Assembly (NCBI RefSeq): GCF_026262505.1
Contig: NC_067207.1
Coordinates: 33,572,082 to 33,636,081, forward strand
Reading direction: 5' to 3'
DNA: 64,000 bases
Origin: Trichomonas vaginalis G3
Lineage: Eukaryota; Parabasalia; Trichomonadida; Trichomonadidae
Shown: one piece after another, positions 1 through 9,796 of the stretch
How the letters are laid out: the number at the start of each line of letters is the position of its first letter
How positions within the stretch are numbered: position 1 is the first letter of the stretch
Position numbers and translations under genes: made by a program
The notes under the pieces: generated by a model
The model's input: the letters and a program-made list of their open reading frames with translations, nothing else
The model's database searches: none
Told to the model about the DNA's origin: nothing

Positions 1-77
1 ATGCACAACAATGGGTAAACAATAACCAACCTCACCGCCTCAAACGTGGGGAATGTAAAGTTTTTTATTGAGATGAA

Positions 78-242
78 ATGAACAATACAGCATTGAGACA
101 AATGAGTTCAAGATGGATTTGTCGGCTTCCAGCAGTTACACCACGTGTTTGTCAAGTTCTTCCTATACCTCAGGAAGTTTTAGACCGACTTAAAAACCTA
201 AACAACCAGTTGAAAACAAACCAAACTAAAATTTTTTACTGA
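78..242 (+). CDS. small hypothetical protein (54 aa), element A
   Basis: Short ATG-to-stop reading frame encoding a basic peptide rich in Arg, Pro and Val. It follows an A/T tract (about 58-70) of the kind found before Maverick genes in this window. Its stop lies in another such tract (230-247) that precedes the next gene. I recognise no family. It is kept because its spacing fits the local gene pattern, but it may be a fragment of a decayed gene. Confidence 0.25.
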   Translation: MNNTALRQMSSRWICRLPAVTPRVCQVLPIPQEVLDRLKNLNNQLKTNQTKIFY

Positions 243-247
243 GATAA

Positions 248-832
248 ATGACGAAGAAGTTGAAACGGTAGATTTTGACACCACAAACAAAAAAGTTCAG
301 AACCATTGTCAAAACCTGTCAAAGAACTTACAGATGAAGAGAAAAATTCAATAATAGAAAGTGCCAGGTCTGGAAATACAAACCCTAACTACAAAGTCAC
401 TTTTCATAAAAATGGAACGGCTAGTATCTCAAAAAGAAACAGACTCTCACAAATAAAATATTGAAGTCTGAAGGAGCTTTCGAGACAACAGATGGAAAAG
501 TTTACTTCACTGACCAACAGTTCATTATAGAACATCTCATTGACTTAGAGTCGAAATATTCTAAACTTTACAACAAACACAAAAAGTTGAAAGGAAAACA
601 AAAACAAATGGCATATGATATTTATGAAGATGTTGACGACACAACTGTTCCTGCAAGTGAAGTAAAGTCAGAGAAACCGAAAAGTGACGAAAAACCGATA
701 GAAGAAGAAAAACCAAAAACTGAAGATAAACCAAAACCAAAGTTTAGTTTGGAAACTAAACCAAGTCAACCTTCATTAGCTGGTATGGGTTGGCGTCAAA
801 GACTTATGGCAGCAGGTGGTTATGTAAAGTAA
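248..832 (+). pseudogene. decayed hypothetical Maverick gene, acidic Lys/Glu/Pro-rich C-terminus
   Basis: An ATG at 248 follows a typical A/T promoter tract, but the frame closes after seven codons. Coherent coding continues in other frames (about 300-460, then 461-832). The last segment has a predicted helical stretch followed by a Lys/Glu/Pro-rich low-complexity linker and ends in AGMGWRQRLMAAGGYVK. At least two frameshifts are needed to join the pieces. No family recognised. It ends immediately before another A/T tract leading to the next gene. Confidence 0.45.
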
Positions 833-862
833 AGAAAAAAATATTTTTTTATTTTTATAAAA

Positions 863-1496
863 ATGCCCCATATAGAATGGATAGAAAATCTGCTAGAATA
901 AAAGCAGAGTTACAAAGATATGGTTGGAGAGTTTCGAAGAAGTTTAAATATAGGAAGGAAGACCATAAAAGTCTATGACAAACTGGCTGGTCTGACCTAC
1001 GAAATGGATTTGGAAACAGCACGTGCCAATTATCCAAACAGACTAGAGAGGTTAGAAGAAGAACGTCTTATGGACATGCCTTTCGATGTTAGTGAACTCA
1101 AGTTGAAGACACGACGGCTTTGCCAGATTCTACTGGAAACATGACGAACAATTGCATCCTTTGAGAAGGAAAAAAGGTAGTGCAGAGGATGGTCATGCTC
1201 CCATGGAAAGAACAAGATATGCATATGAGAAGTATCGTGAAGTTAGAAGTCAAATTACATCTGGTCGAACCTTTACAGTAAACTTTGACGAAGGAAAGAA
1301 CAAAGAAGGCTTCATGGGTGTACTTGCTGCCATACAAGACGGAAATAAGAAAGGATACAATCTCAGATTGACCATAACGGATTTGGATGGTCACATTTAC
1401 TATGCAAATGGCAATGAACAAACAGCTGCAAACTTCTTGACGCTTTCAAGACTACAAAGAGAGAACAAATGGTTGACTCCGACTCAGACATTTTGA
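863..1496 (+). pseudogene. decayed hypothetical Maverick gene upstream of polymerase
   Basis: ATG at 863 follows a strong A/T tract (833-860). The frame breaks after 12 codons, and coding resumes in shifted frames: 920-1144 with a charged Arg/Glu-rich segment, and 1152-1496. The last part overlaps the ATG at 1469 of the polymerase frame by 28 nt. It could be a separate gene or the true N-terminus of the polymerase. At least two frameshifts. No conserved domain recognised. Confidence 0.4.
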
Positions 1497-2991
1497 ATGC
1501 AATTGAAGGAATTGCAAGTGTCAAGTTCGAATGGTACCAACCTAACCCTCAAGCAGTCAGACAACATGCTGGATACTTCCCCTTCATAAATAAGTCTGAC
1601 ATTGACTTGACAAGGTATGGAATTTACAATTCAATTGAAACAATTGTCAACGAACCTTGCATTCTTACATGTCTCAGGAACTCTGGTCTTGTTTCAGAAG
1701 AGAAGATGAAGTATCTTGAGTCATGTGTGAAGACAAGGTACATTCTCAGAGGTCAATTGGCAAAAATTGCACCGTTGGCAAATGTCAATATCCGAGTCAA
1801 CATACCTACAGCTAAAAGGTTCTTCACATGACGACTATGTTGTTGACAAAGACTTACCATGGTTGAAGATTGTAATTGTCCACAACCACTTCATGTTGAA
1901 CGAAAGTCTTACAAACCCATTGTTCGGAAAAGGCAAGTGCAACATTGTCAGAGCTGTAAACATTCTTTTCGAGAAAGGTTTGTTGGAACAATTCCAGATG
2001 ACAAGCTGACAGAAACTTTGTACCAAAAGACGAAACAAACTTTTCACTGTTAGCAAGACCAAAAGTTGTTCCAGACAAAGTTCTAGTACAAAAGAAGTAC
2101 ACAATTCCAAAAGGAGTTGGATTGTTCGGATACCAACCTGAACCAGAAGAACTTCCAATGAGGTTGCAAGAACTTCAAGATGCTATAAACAAACTTCCAT
2201 TGAGACATCCAATTGACGTCAAATTGTATTGGAGAGCATCTGAGTTAGGTCAGAAGGTTTTATATGAAACAGGTTGCTTCGACGATGTTTATGAGAAACA
2301 GGAGAAGTTTCTCAGAAGATAAGAGACTCACTTGAATTTCCACAAAACTGGACCAATTGGTTGCGACAAGTTCGACTCAGATGAAAAGATATACTATGTC
2401 GACCTTAACGCTGCATACATGAGGTTTGTCCAATATATTCCGACTGGAATTCCAAACGAAGATGGTGAGTTCCCGGGAAGGAACTATACAGTTGGAAAAG
2501 TCATACAACAACTGTATGATATTAGGAAAGCTTCAAACCCCAAACTTGCAATGACACTCAAATTGCTTATGAATTCGACATGGGGATATTCCATTAAGAA
2601 ACCTCAAGAGATGAAGAGTAAACATTATGAGAAGGTCGACAACTTTGTTGAAAGGTTTCTCCTTTTGTTTTTGAAGTACGAATTCACTCAAGGTCAAAGT
2701 GGCTTAGTAACCACATTAAAACCTATTGTCGAACATTGGTCTTACCCTCAGTTCGCAAAGGCAGTCCTTGACAACTACAACAAATTCTTCTCCGAAGTCA
2801 AATCCAAAGTGAAGGTTTACTATGAGAACATTGACGCACTCATGACGAACGAAGAAGGATACAACAAACTCATTGAAATGGGAATGGTCGGTGAAAAGAT
2901 GGTCAATTCAAATTGGACAAAATTTTCACCGAAGTTCATGTCCTCTCCAAGCGTAAGTACTGGGGCATACTTGAAGACGGCACAGAAATAA
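1469..2991 (+). pseudogene. polB: protein-primed family B DNA polymerase (Maverick polB), fragmented
   Basis: Pieces in several frames (1469-1831, about 1810-2009, about 2020-2322, 2332-2991) align as one polymerase. The last piece has a motif A-like YVDLNAAYM, a motif B-like KLLMNSTWGY and a motif C-like YYENIDALMT. Mavericks replicate with a protein-primed PolB, so this is the element's replicase. At least four frameshifts separate the pieces, and the palm is short against intact Maverick polymerases, so the gene is dead. Motif C reads NID where most B-family enzymes have DTD. Family assignment is firm; the limits are approximate. Confidence 0.75.
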
Positions 2992-3616
2992 AACATTGCA
3001 TGAAATAAAAAATTTTTATTCGAATTTGAATTAAAATGTGGAATTCTTGGGAACGGGAAAGGCTTATTTACTTGAGGAACAGGTAAAGGTGGTGGAGGTG
3101 GAGGTGGTGGCCAACCAGTCCATTTTATATTCCTTCCTAGCTAATTTCCCGTTTAATTTCATGTCGCCCTCGAGTCTTTGAATCGGACAGGTCGAGTTAC
3201 ACCATTCTTGGTCTCAAACTCATATATAACCTGTTTGTCTGTATTTTCGTCGACTATGGCACGAGACACGAACATTGACCAAACGGACAAAAAGTGTCAT
3301 TTCGGATGGTCACGCAGCCAATCGCATTCGAGCACTTCGAAGAAGCCTTACGTTCAAGGGAGAGGGTGTCTGGTGCAAGGCAGAGGTCATGAAACTCTAC
3401 GAGCAGTACATCCTCAATGCCTGGGAGGACAAATCGTCTTGGATTGGCAATTCTACCAACTCCTCTGGGACGACCTCCTACGCAACTGGATAACGAAAGA
3501 GCCCAATTCAAAGGTCGGGAACTAATTTTGCAAAATTACCCTTAATTTAACATACTTATCCAAATAAACACCTAAATTTACTTGGGGTTTTCCCCCTAAA
3601 ATAAAATTTTTTACTC
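2992..3616. other. decayed coding remnants, no intact gene
   Basis: On the minus strand, a proline-run segment (about 3035-3180) resembles the Pro-rich tail of a structural protein and is broken by a frameshift. On the plus strand, 3275-3493 is open and gives a coherent basic peptide but starts without promoter context. Neither can be assigned to a family. Base composition is richer in G and C than the rest of element A, like the neighbouring polymerase remnant. Confidence 0.35.
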
Positions 3617-4331
3617 TTAGAACCACTCGAGGTTCTCCTTACGGTTGTTGAGCTTGTCACCGTCAATGTGTCTGACCCTCGTCTTCTTGTATGGATTTGG
3701 AACCATTGCATACCGACAAGCCTTCCCATGGAAATTGAACCGTAATTCCGAAGGTTAAGGTTCAAGTGTCCCAAGTTGTTGAGGACTGGGGTAAGAACCT
3801 TGCCTGTCTCCTTGTTCCGGATTTGGTATGGGTAGGGTTGGGAAATTTCGTAAGCGTCATCGGCAACAAGGGTTGCCCAAACTTCCTCTTCTTCGTGTTT
3901 CTCTTCTTCATCTCTTCCCTCTTCTTCTTCGTGTTTCTTTTCTTCCTCTTCTTCCTCGACAATTCCTTCTTTCAATTTGGTACTCACGAAGTACGGTGTT
4001 GCATGTTCTGTCCTTTCCGAGTACCTTCCAGATGGCGTCTATCTCTTCGAAGAAACGGTTAGATGAGTCTGCAAGGTCTCGGTTCTCTCTCTCGTAAATT
4101 GCGCAAGGTTTCCGTGAAATCGTTCAGGCATTTCTCATTGGAAGCTTGGTTCATGAGGACATCGGCTTTGAGATTGGTCATCTCTGTCATAAGACTACTT
4201 TGGAGAGTCTTAATGGTGTTTGTCAGATGAGCTTTCAATTGGGCAATTTGAATTTGAACTGGGCGCTTGTCTGGCAACCTTGAAAGGACATCTGCTATTG
4301 TGTTCGGCTTCGGTGCTTGTTCGCGACATCG
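3617..4331 (-). pseudogene. decayed coiled-coil gene running into an HNH endonuclease remnant
   Basis: Reading right to left, an ATG near 4331 opens a predicted helical segment, followed after frameshifts by a Glu-rich stretch and then a NUMOD4-like start (YEISQPYPYQIRNKETGK). The HNH core, RHIDGDKLNNRKENLEWF, lies in another frame near the stop at 3617. The same architecture is intact in element B at 50380-50961. At least three frameshifts make it nonfunctional. It may be two adjacent genes fused by decay rather than one. Confidence 0.55.
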
Positions 4332-4393
4332 AAAAAATGAAGTGGTTTGAGAATGGCGCGTTTTACTTCAAAAAGCTTGTTATGACAGTTATG

Positions 4394-4942
4394 TCATACA
4401 ACAAGTTTTAAAATAATATCTTGTTCTTCTTCTGAACGTTTGTTGTCTCTTCCGATAAAAGTTTTCGAACATGAGAACCAAAAAACGTTTTTGAGATTGC
4501 GGAAGAGTTCAGGCAAACGTTCATATTCTGGATATGTTGGGAGCAGTTCGAAACATCTGAGCTGACTTTCGGACAAAAATTGGGACAATGTCAACAAATT
4601 CATCTTTGGTCGGACTGCTTGAAGGTAAGTCCCTTACATGTAAGTAGCTCTGGTAAAGTCTTCTCATTTCTGCTAACTTTTGGAGTATAGCTTCGTAGTT
4701 TAGAAGTTTTAATTTTAATTGTCTTATTCCACTCTTGACATCTAAACGTAACTCCATGAGGTCAAGAGTAGCTTTGGTAGCTTTAAGTGGAGCTATCTGT
4801 TCCTTGACTCTGCAATTTTGTTGCAATTGTGGTTTGAGCTCCTTCAAGTTCGCCGTCTATGTCGTTCTCAAACCTTCAACCATGGCTTGAAACTCTTCAT
4901 CGGTCCATTGAGATTGGTGTGGACGAATTTAACTTGCTTCAT
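4394..4942 (-). pseudogene. decayed coiled-coil Maverick gene of unknown function
   Basis: ATG at 4942 sits after a T/A tract and overlaps the stop of the upstream minus-strand remnant (TGAATG-like junction, 4940-4945). Coding switches frame near 4905 and again near 4600. The central part is rich in Leu, Lys and Gln and looks coiled-coil; the C-terminus ends KRSEEEQDIILKLVV. No domain recognised. The overlapping stop/start with the neighbour suggests a former tandem gene pair. Confidence 0.4.
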
Positions 4943-5296
4943 TCAAAAAATGAAAAAAATGTTTTTACTCAAAACGTTAAGGTTTGACTGAACTGGTTGG
5001 ATGTCGCCTTCACAGGTTATGTAGAACGGCTGACCCGAGAAGTGAAGGAGAGACTGAATTGCCAATTTCATATGGGGTAGGGTTCTCCTTGTTTGGTATT
5101 TTATCCAAGGACGTTTGTTTAGGAACTTAACAAGAGTTTCTCTTTTGGCGTCCTTTATGTCGTCGAAAGGAGTTTTTCTGGTATTTGAATTGGAATTCCA
5201 GTCGAAGTCTCGAGATTCAAGCAGCCCTTCCAGAAATAGCGGTGAACTTGACCTTGGGCTTCATTACCCTGCGCAAGTACTGCTTAACAACTTCAT
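4943..5296 (-). pseudogene. decayed small Maverick gene
   Basis: ATG at 5296 begins a basic N-terminus that closes at an early stop. A second frame (about 5195 down to 4943) then stays open and contains an aromatic-rich segment around FSGQPFYITCEGDI. One frameshift or more joins the two. No known family. It is the promoter-proximal member of the minus-strand pair with the gene ending at 4394. Confidence 0.35.
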
Positions 5297-5344
5297 TTAT
5301 CCTATAAGGTAAATTGCCTCGTCAATCCTTCTGGTATTCCGAGT

Positions 5345-5590
5345 CCTTCCATCCGACAGGAAAATATTTTCCCGACAACTGGAAAAAATTTTCCGGACAA
5401 AGGGAAAAATTTTCCCGACGACAGGAAGAACTCTTCCAGTTGTCCGTCCGTAAACCATTCAAATTTTCGAAAATTGAGAACTTTTTGGTCAAACTTCAGA
5501 AAAAGTTTTTTCTTCCGACAGAAAAAGTTTTTTCTTCCGACAGAAAAAGTTTTTCCTTCCGACAGGAAAATATTTCCATCCCACAGGACA
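5345..5590. repeat. short imperfect repeats with alternating TTTTCC and GACAGGAAAA units
   Basis: About a dozen irregular 18-22 bp units built around CCGACAGAAAAAGTTTTT and CCGACAGGAAAATATTTT. Each unit can fold weakly on itself, because A runs face T runs. Open frames across it in several phases are artefacts of the repeat. It directly precedes the Pro/Gln-rich gene at 5598. Confidence 0.6.
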
Positions 5591-5597
5591 CAAACGA

Positions 5598-5942
5598 ATG
5601 TCCCACGTCCCACCAACCGAGTCCATTCCCAAACCAGAGGAACCGAAAGCTGCAGAACCACAACAGTCTCCTCAGCAACCTCAGTTCCAGCAAGTACCTC
5701 CGATTTACTACCAATTTCCACCTCAAGGTTACTACCCACCACAAGGCTTCCCGAACTACCCTCCTCAGCCTATGCCTTACTTCCCCAACCCTTGGATGTT
5801 CCAGCAAGCTCCACCCCAGCAATTCCAATTCCAATCTCAATCGAAGAGAGACCAAGAGTTCGAAGAAGGTCTGAACCGCTTACGCAAAGAGTACGCTACA
5901 GCCCCTATTGAGAGAAAGTTGTTCCCGGACCCAAAAATATAA
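5598..5942 (+). CDS. Pro/Gln-rich hypothetical protein (114 aa), element A
   Basis: Intact ATG frame. Residues 1-90 are dominated by Pro, Gln, Tyr and Phe (repeated QFQQ, PPQG and YPP patterns); the last 25 residues are charged (EFEEGLNRLRKEY). Such composition suits a disordered virion or scaffold protein, but no family is recognisable. It is the only unbroken frame in the first 6 kb. The stop is followed within 20 nt by the AGGTTAGATCTAACCT palindrome that marks accessory-gene boundaries in element A. Confidence 0.5.
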   Translation: MSHVPPTESIPKPEEPKAAEPQQSPQQPQFQQVPPIYYQFPPQGYYPPQGFPNYPPQPMPYFPNPWMFQQAPPQQFQFQSQSKRDQEFEEGLNRLRKEYATAPIERKLFPDPKI

Positions 5943-5999
5943 TTTAGGGTAGAAGGTTAGATCTAACCTCTTTTCTCACCTCTTTTCTACCCTCTTGAA

Positions 6000-6360
6000 T
6001 TTTCATGACTTCTTCGTAAATGTTTTGTCAAGACTTCTTCGTAAATGTTTTGTCAAGACTTCTTCGTAAATGTTTTGTCAAGACTTCTTCGTAAATGTTT
6101 TGTCAAGACTTCTTCGTAAATGTTTTGTCAAGACTTCTTCGTATATGCTTTGTCAAACATGAACGTATATGCTTTGTCAAACATGAACGTAAATGTTTTG
6201 TCAAGACTTCTTCGTATATGCTTTGTCAAACATGAACGTAAATGTTTTGTCAAGACTTCTTCGTAAATGTTTTGTCATGACTTCTTCGTAAATGTTTTTT
6301 CACCTCTTGAATTTTCATGACTTCTTCGTAAATGTTTTGTCAAGACTTCTTCGTAATGAG
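6000..6360. repeat. 25-bp satellite array, forward orientation
   Basis: About 13 head-to-tail copies of ACTTCTTCGTAAATGTTTTG plus TCAAG, with variants in which the start is ACATGAACGTA. The same unit recurs at 6795-6890 in this orientation and at 8290-8610 reversed, so the accessory gene at 6992-7933 lies between facing arrays. Confidence 0.85.
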
Positions 6361-6477
6361 TGTAAAGGACCCAAAAATAAAGTTTATGTTAGAATGTTAG
6401 ATCTAACACGTTTTCTAACACGTTTTCTACCCTCTTGAATTTTCATGAATTTTCCCGAAATAAAAAATAAAGTTAGT

Positions 6478-6712
6478 TTTTTTTCATTTTTTTGTATGTA
6501 AGATATGATTTCAGGGATTTTTTTGACGAAGTGCAAACGTTCACTTCGTCAAAAAATAACAGTTATCTAATGAAAAAGTGTCATTTTTTTGTATTTTTTT
6601 GTATGTAAGATATGATTTCAGGGATTTTTTTGACGAAGTGCAAACGTTCACTTCGTCAAAAAATAACAGTTATCTAATGAAAAAGTGTCATTTTTTTCAT
6701 TTTTTTGTATTT
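6478..6712. repeat. tandem duplication (about 115 bp) with a 15-bp-stem hairpin in each copy
   Basis: Two nearly identical copies (about 6482-6595 and 6596-6710). Each begins with the promoter-like TTTTTTGTATGTAAGATATG that in intact form precedes the accessory gene at 6992. Each contains TTTTTTGACGAAGTG and its exact reverse complement around an 8-nt loop. They look like relics of the accessory gene's 5' region. Confidence 0.7.
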
Positions 6713-6721
6713 GACGAGAAT

Positions 6722-6915
6722 GTCGGGTAGATGGTTAGATCTAACACGTTTTCTAACACGTTTTCTAACACGTTTTCTAACCTCTTGAATTTTCATGACT
6801 TCTTCGTAAATGTTTTGTCAAGACTTCTTCGTAAATGTTTTGTCAAGACTTCTTCGTAAATGTTTTGTCAAGACTTCTTCGTAAATGTTTTTTCACCTCT
6901 TTTTTCACCTCTTGA
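6722..6915. repeat. intergenic module: GGTTAGATCTAAC palindrome plus satellite units
   Basis: Contains the palindromic block around 6730, repeated ACGTTTTCTA units, then four satellite copies and a CACCTC-rich stretch. A shorter version of the same arrangement lies at 5950-6010 and 6395-6450. Confidence 0.6.
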
Positions 6916-6991
6916 ATTTTCATGAATTTTCCCGAAATAAAAAATAAAGTTAGTTTTATTTTTTTTATTTTTTTTATTTTGTATAAAAGAT

Positions 6992-7933
6992 ATGATTTCA
7001 ACAATAGGTTCTACAACACTTCAAACAACAACAGCACCAAACTCGTTAGTCATGAATCCAACATCTATGTTAGTAGAAATGAAAAGCTTCATTCCTTCTT
7101 CATATACTTTTGAAACAGAAATCCAGAAGATAAAGCAAGAACTTTTAACATGTAATTTAGACTGTAGTGCGAAAGATGAAACAAATGAACAGTATCTTTA
7201 TGAAATGCAGGACATTATTGACCATTTACCCAAATTGCCTGAAATTCAGCAACAAAAACTCACTATTCCTGAATTCGATGAAATAGAAGTCAAAGCAACT
7301 GACTCAGTAGAAATAAAGAAGTTCATACGAAAGGTAAACTATGAATTCCTTGGTTTTCATTGCAACCATAAGGTTATGGACAAAGATTGCGACATGGTAT
7401 ATAAGAACATCTCTGACATATATAAATCTGAAGAATTTAAGACCTACGACAACTTTGTTTCGTTAGTTGCTGAATGTGTATGGCAGATAAGAGATAAAGA
7501 TAGAAGAGGTAAGGTATGGAATGAACAAATAAGACCCGCTATGTTTGAGATGAAGAGAGCAATTGACGCTTTAGTTGTTTTAGCAGGTAAGGTTTCAGAA
7601 TATAACGCAAAAATGAACCCGCAATGTTCTAAATGTAAAGCGGCAATTAGGAAATATAACTACTCCGTCAAAGAGATAGAACGTATGAGAAACGACTATG
7701 CTGACTTAAAGAAAGAAGCAGAAAAGCCAGCAGAAGATAAAATGAACATGTTAGAATTTCTGAACAAAAACTATCCAACAGCAGAAGATTTCCTTCTATC
7801 TGACGTCAAGAAGAAATATAAAGAGACTTTCGGCATAGTTAAAACATTCGATATCCTCAGCGAAGAAATAGAAGCTACAAAACTGTTTAGAGTCTCACGA
7901 ATTCATAACGTTTACCATGTAAAACGCTTATAA
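6992..7933 (+). CDS. Maverick accessory protein (313 aa), near-identical to the 44681-45643 protein
   Basis: Intact frame starting at an ATG two bases after a GTATAAAAGA-type promoter tract. The protein is mixed charged and helical, with a CxxC pair (MNPQCSKCKAAI, about residues 209-220) and predicted coiled-coil just after it. The C-terminal 60 residues look like a compact helical domain. I recognise no family. It matches the element B protein almost residue for residue, except that B has eight extra residues at position 12. Since A and B core proteins are strongly diverged, the gene was probably exchanged recently between elements. Confidence 0.8.
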   Translation: MISTIGSTTLQTTTAPNSLVMNPTSMLVEMKSFIPSSYTFETEIQKIKQELLTCNLDCSAKDETNEQYLYEMQDIIDHLPKLPEIQQQKLTIPEFDEIEVKATDSVEIKKFIRKVNYEFLGFHCNHKVMDKDCDMVYKNISDIYKSEEFKTYDNFVSLVAECVWQIRDKDRRGKVWNEQIRPAMFEMKRAIDALVVLAGKVSEYNAKMNPQCSKCKAAIRKYNYSVKEIERMRNDYADLKKEAEKPAEDKMNMLEFLNKNYPTAEDFLLSDVKKKYKETFGIVKTFDILSEEIEATKLFRVSRIHNVYHVKRL

Positions 7934-8290
7934 AATAACTGGGGTAGAAAAGAGGTTAGAAAACAGGTTAGATCTAACCTTCTACCCTAAACATTATTTT
8001 TGCTGAAAAATGACCAAAATTCTGAGTAAAATAATTTTTAGGGCTTGTGTCAAACCGTTGAGTTTTCACAAAATTTAAAAAATAACGTTTACCATGTGAA
8101 ACGCTTATAAAATAACTGGGGTAGAAAACAGGTTAGAAAACAGGTTAGATCTAACCTTCTACCCTAAACATTATTTTTGCTGAAAAATGACCAAAAATCA
8201 TGAGTTTTGTGTGTTTTAGACCATGTTAGAAAACAGGTGAGAAAACAGGTGAGATCTAACCATCTACCCTAAAATATATTTTTGTCTGAT
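7904..8290. repeat. duplicated 3' end of the accessory gene plus GGTTAGATCTAACC modules
   Basis: The last 30 nt of the gene at 6992-7933 and about 100 nt downstream are copied at about 8083-8200, with a third partial copy near 8215-8280. Each copy holds two GGTTAGAAAACA-type units, the 14-bp palindrome and a TACCCTAA end. Confidence 0.75.
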
Positions 8291-8625
8291 TTACGCTCAT
8301 TACGAAGAAGTCTTGACAAAACATTTACGAATAAGTCTTGACAAAACATGTACGTTCATGTTTGACAAAACATTTACGAAGAAGTCTTGACAAAACATTT
8401 ACGAATAAGTCTTGACAAAACATTTACGAAGAAGTCTTGACAAAACATGTACGTTCATGTTTGACAAAACATTTACGAAGAAGTCTTGACAAAACATTTA
8501 CGAATAAGTCTTGACAAAACATATACGAAGAAGTCTTGACAAAACATATACGTTCATGTTTGACAAAACATTTACGAAGAAGTCTTGACAAAACATTTAC
8601 GATGAAATCATGAAAATTCACGAGG
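8290..8625. repeat. 25-bp satellite array, reverse orientation
   Basis: About 13 copies of the reverse complement of the 6000-6360 unit (TCTTGACAAAACATTTACGA core), with variants carrying ACGTTCATGTTTGACAAAA. Long open frames through it are repeat translation, not genes. Confidence 0.85.
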
Positions 8626-8699
8626 GTAGAAAACAGGTTAGAAAACAGGTTAGATCTAACCTTCTACCCTAAAATATATTTTTGCTGAATTCAGCACAA

Positions 8700-8880
8700 A
8701 AATCTGAGTAAAATGGCATAAGATTGCTTCCCTCGGAAAACCGAGAGAAGAGATTCCGTATGAAAACAGTGAAGAACAGCGAGTAGGTAAGAAACCTTAG
8801 TCGCCAAAACTCTATGAAAACAGTGAAAAATAACAGAGTATTTTGACAACTTCAAACAAGCAGAGTAGATGAACCATTTA
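8700..8880 (+). pseudogene. remnant of a KilA-N-like accessory gene
   Basis: Positions 8715-8770 closely match 46960-47012 of the intact gene at 46745-47146, including its CTTCCCTCGG hairpin arm and the following ATTCCGTA. The rest is too decayed to follow. So element A once carried a copy of this accessory gene next to the satellite array. Confidence 0.5.
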
Positions 8881-8884
8881 TTTT

Positions 8885-9760
8885 TCAAGCTTGACTTTTT
8901 ACAATTTGAACTTTGTTTGCGTAGATATGAATTCTGAAAGAAGTATGAGGGTCTTGTATGACTTTGTACTTCTCCCATAGTTCATGTCTGTCAAACTTAC
9001 CTGCCATGGACTCTTTCATAAGTTCCATGAAATCGTCTTCGGACAATCCGGGGAAAAGTACAATGTCAGTAAGTATTCTTTTAACATCCTTACTTAAACT
9101 CTTTGCTGTCTGTACACAAATGACAACTGAGATGTTAAAGTGTCTGAGCTTCTTAAGAATTCGACACATGTCTTGTTCTCTGTTCTTTAACAAAGGATGA
9201 GAAGCAAAGTCATCTAAGATAAGAAGACATCTATGAGGGTAAGTCTTCCAATCGTAAGATTGCAATTTCTTCGAAATGTATTCTATCTCTTTCTGTTTGT
9301 TTCTGAAGTGTTTCTTCTCTAATATTCTCTGCATTTCCTCATTTGGGTCTTTAAACTTAGAATTTAGATACGCATTTATAGCATTATACTTCAAAACTCT
9401 TCTTTGGTACTTCTTTATCCAATCTAACAACTCAGTATCCTTTATACATACTAACTTAGACTTCTTTATAATATCTTTGAACGAATTGACGGTTTGGTCA
9501 AATTGACCAGAAGTACTACAAATGACTACTAACTCATAGAATGGGTTCTTCTCATCTAGTTCTTGTTGTTGTGCAGCCATTTTAAGATAAGTGAAAGTCT
9601 TACCCGACCCAGGTGGTGCAATTAGACCTGTTATACCATTCTGAGCAAATAAGAACTTGTCATGTATAGGCTTTATCTGAGCATTTTCTAACTTCCTCTT
9701 GTTCTTGTTTAAAACATTCTCAAATTTCTTGTCAATGTCAGCAAACTTTTTTTCTAACAT
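8885..9760 (-). CDS. DNA packaging ATPase (FtsK/HerA, A32-like), element A
   Basis: Genome-packaging motor ATPase typical of Mavericks and related viruses. With the ATG at 9760 the protein is 291 aa: Walker A APPGSGKT at residues 48-55, Walker B LLILDD at 179-184, and a sensor-like VVICVQT near 211-217. An earlier in-frame ATG (9862) would overlap the divergent gene at 9797. The chosen start leaves a 36-bp A/T-rich divergent promoter and is preferred. No frameshift is visible, so this is one of the few intact core genes of element A. The homologue in element B (36564-37489) is broken. Confidence 0.85.
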   Translation of the reverse strand: MLEKKFADIDKKFENVLNKNKRKLENAQIKPIHDKFLFAQNGITGLIAPPGSGKTFTYLKMAAQQQELDEKNPFYELVVICSTSGQFDQTVNSFKDIIKKSKLVCIKDTELLDWIKKYQRRVLKYNAINAYLNSKFKDPNEEMQRILEKKHFRNKQKEIEYISKKLQSYDWKTYPHRCLLILDDFASHPLLKNREQDMCRILKKLRHFNISVVICVQTAKSLSKDVKRILTDIVLFPGLSEDDFMELMKESMAGKFDRHELWEKYKVIQDPHTSFRIHIYANKVQIVKSQA

Positions 9761-9796
9761 ATTTTTAGAAAAATTAAAATTTTTATCTTTTAGAAA

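Noticed and set aside
3178-3525. Possible small intact gene on the plus strand of element A
   Set aside because: Overlapping frames of similar length exist on both strands, with no promoter tract or homologue; treated as decayed DNA.
5302-5742. Long minus-strand frame overlapping the Pro/Gln-rich gene
   Set aside because: It follows the short repeats at 5345-5590 and reads antisense to a better-supported gene.
8424-8621. Open frame of 65 codons on the minus strand
   Set aside because: It is the translation of the 25-bp satellite array; the peptide is purely repetitive.
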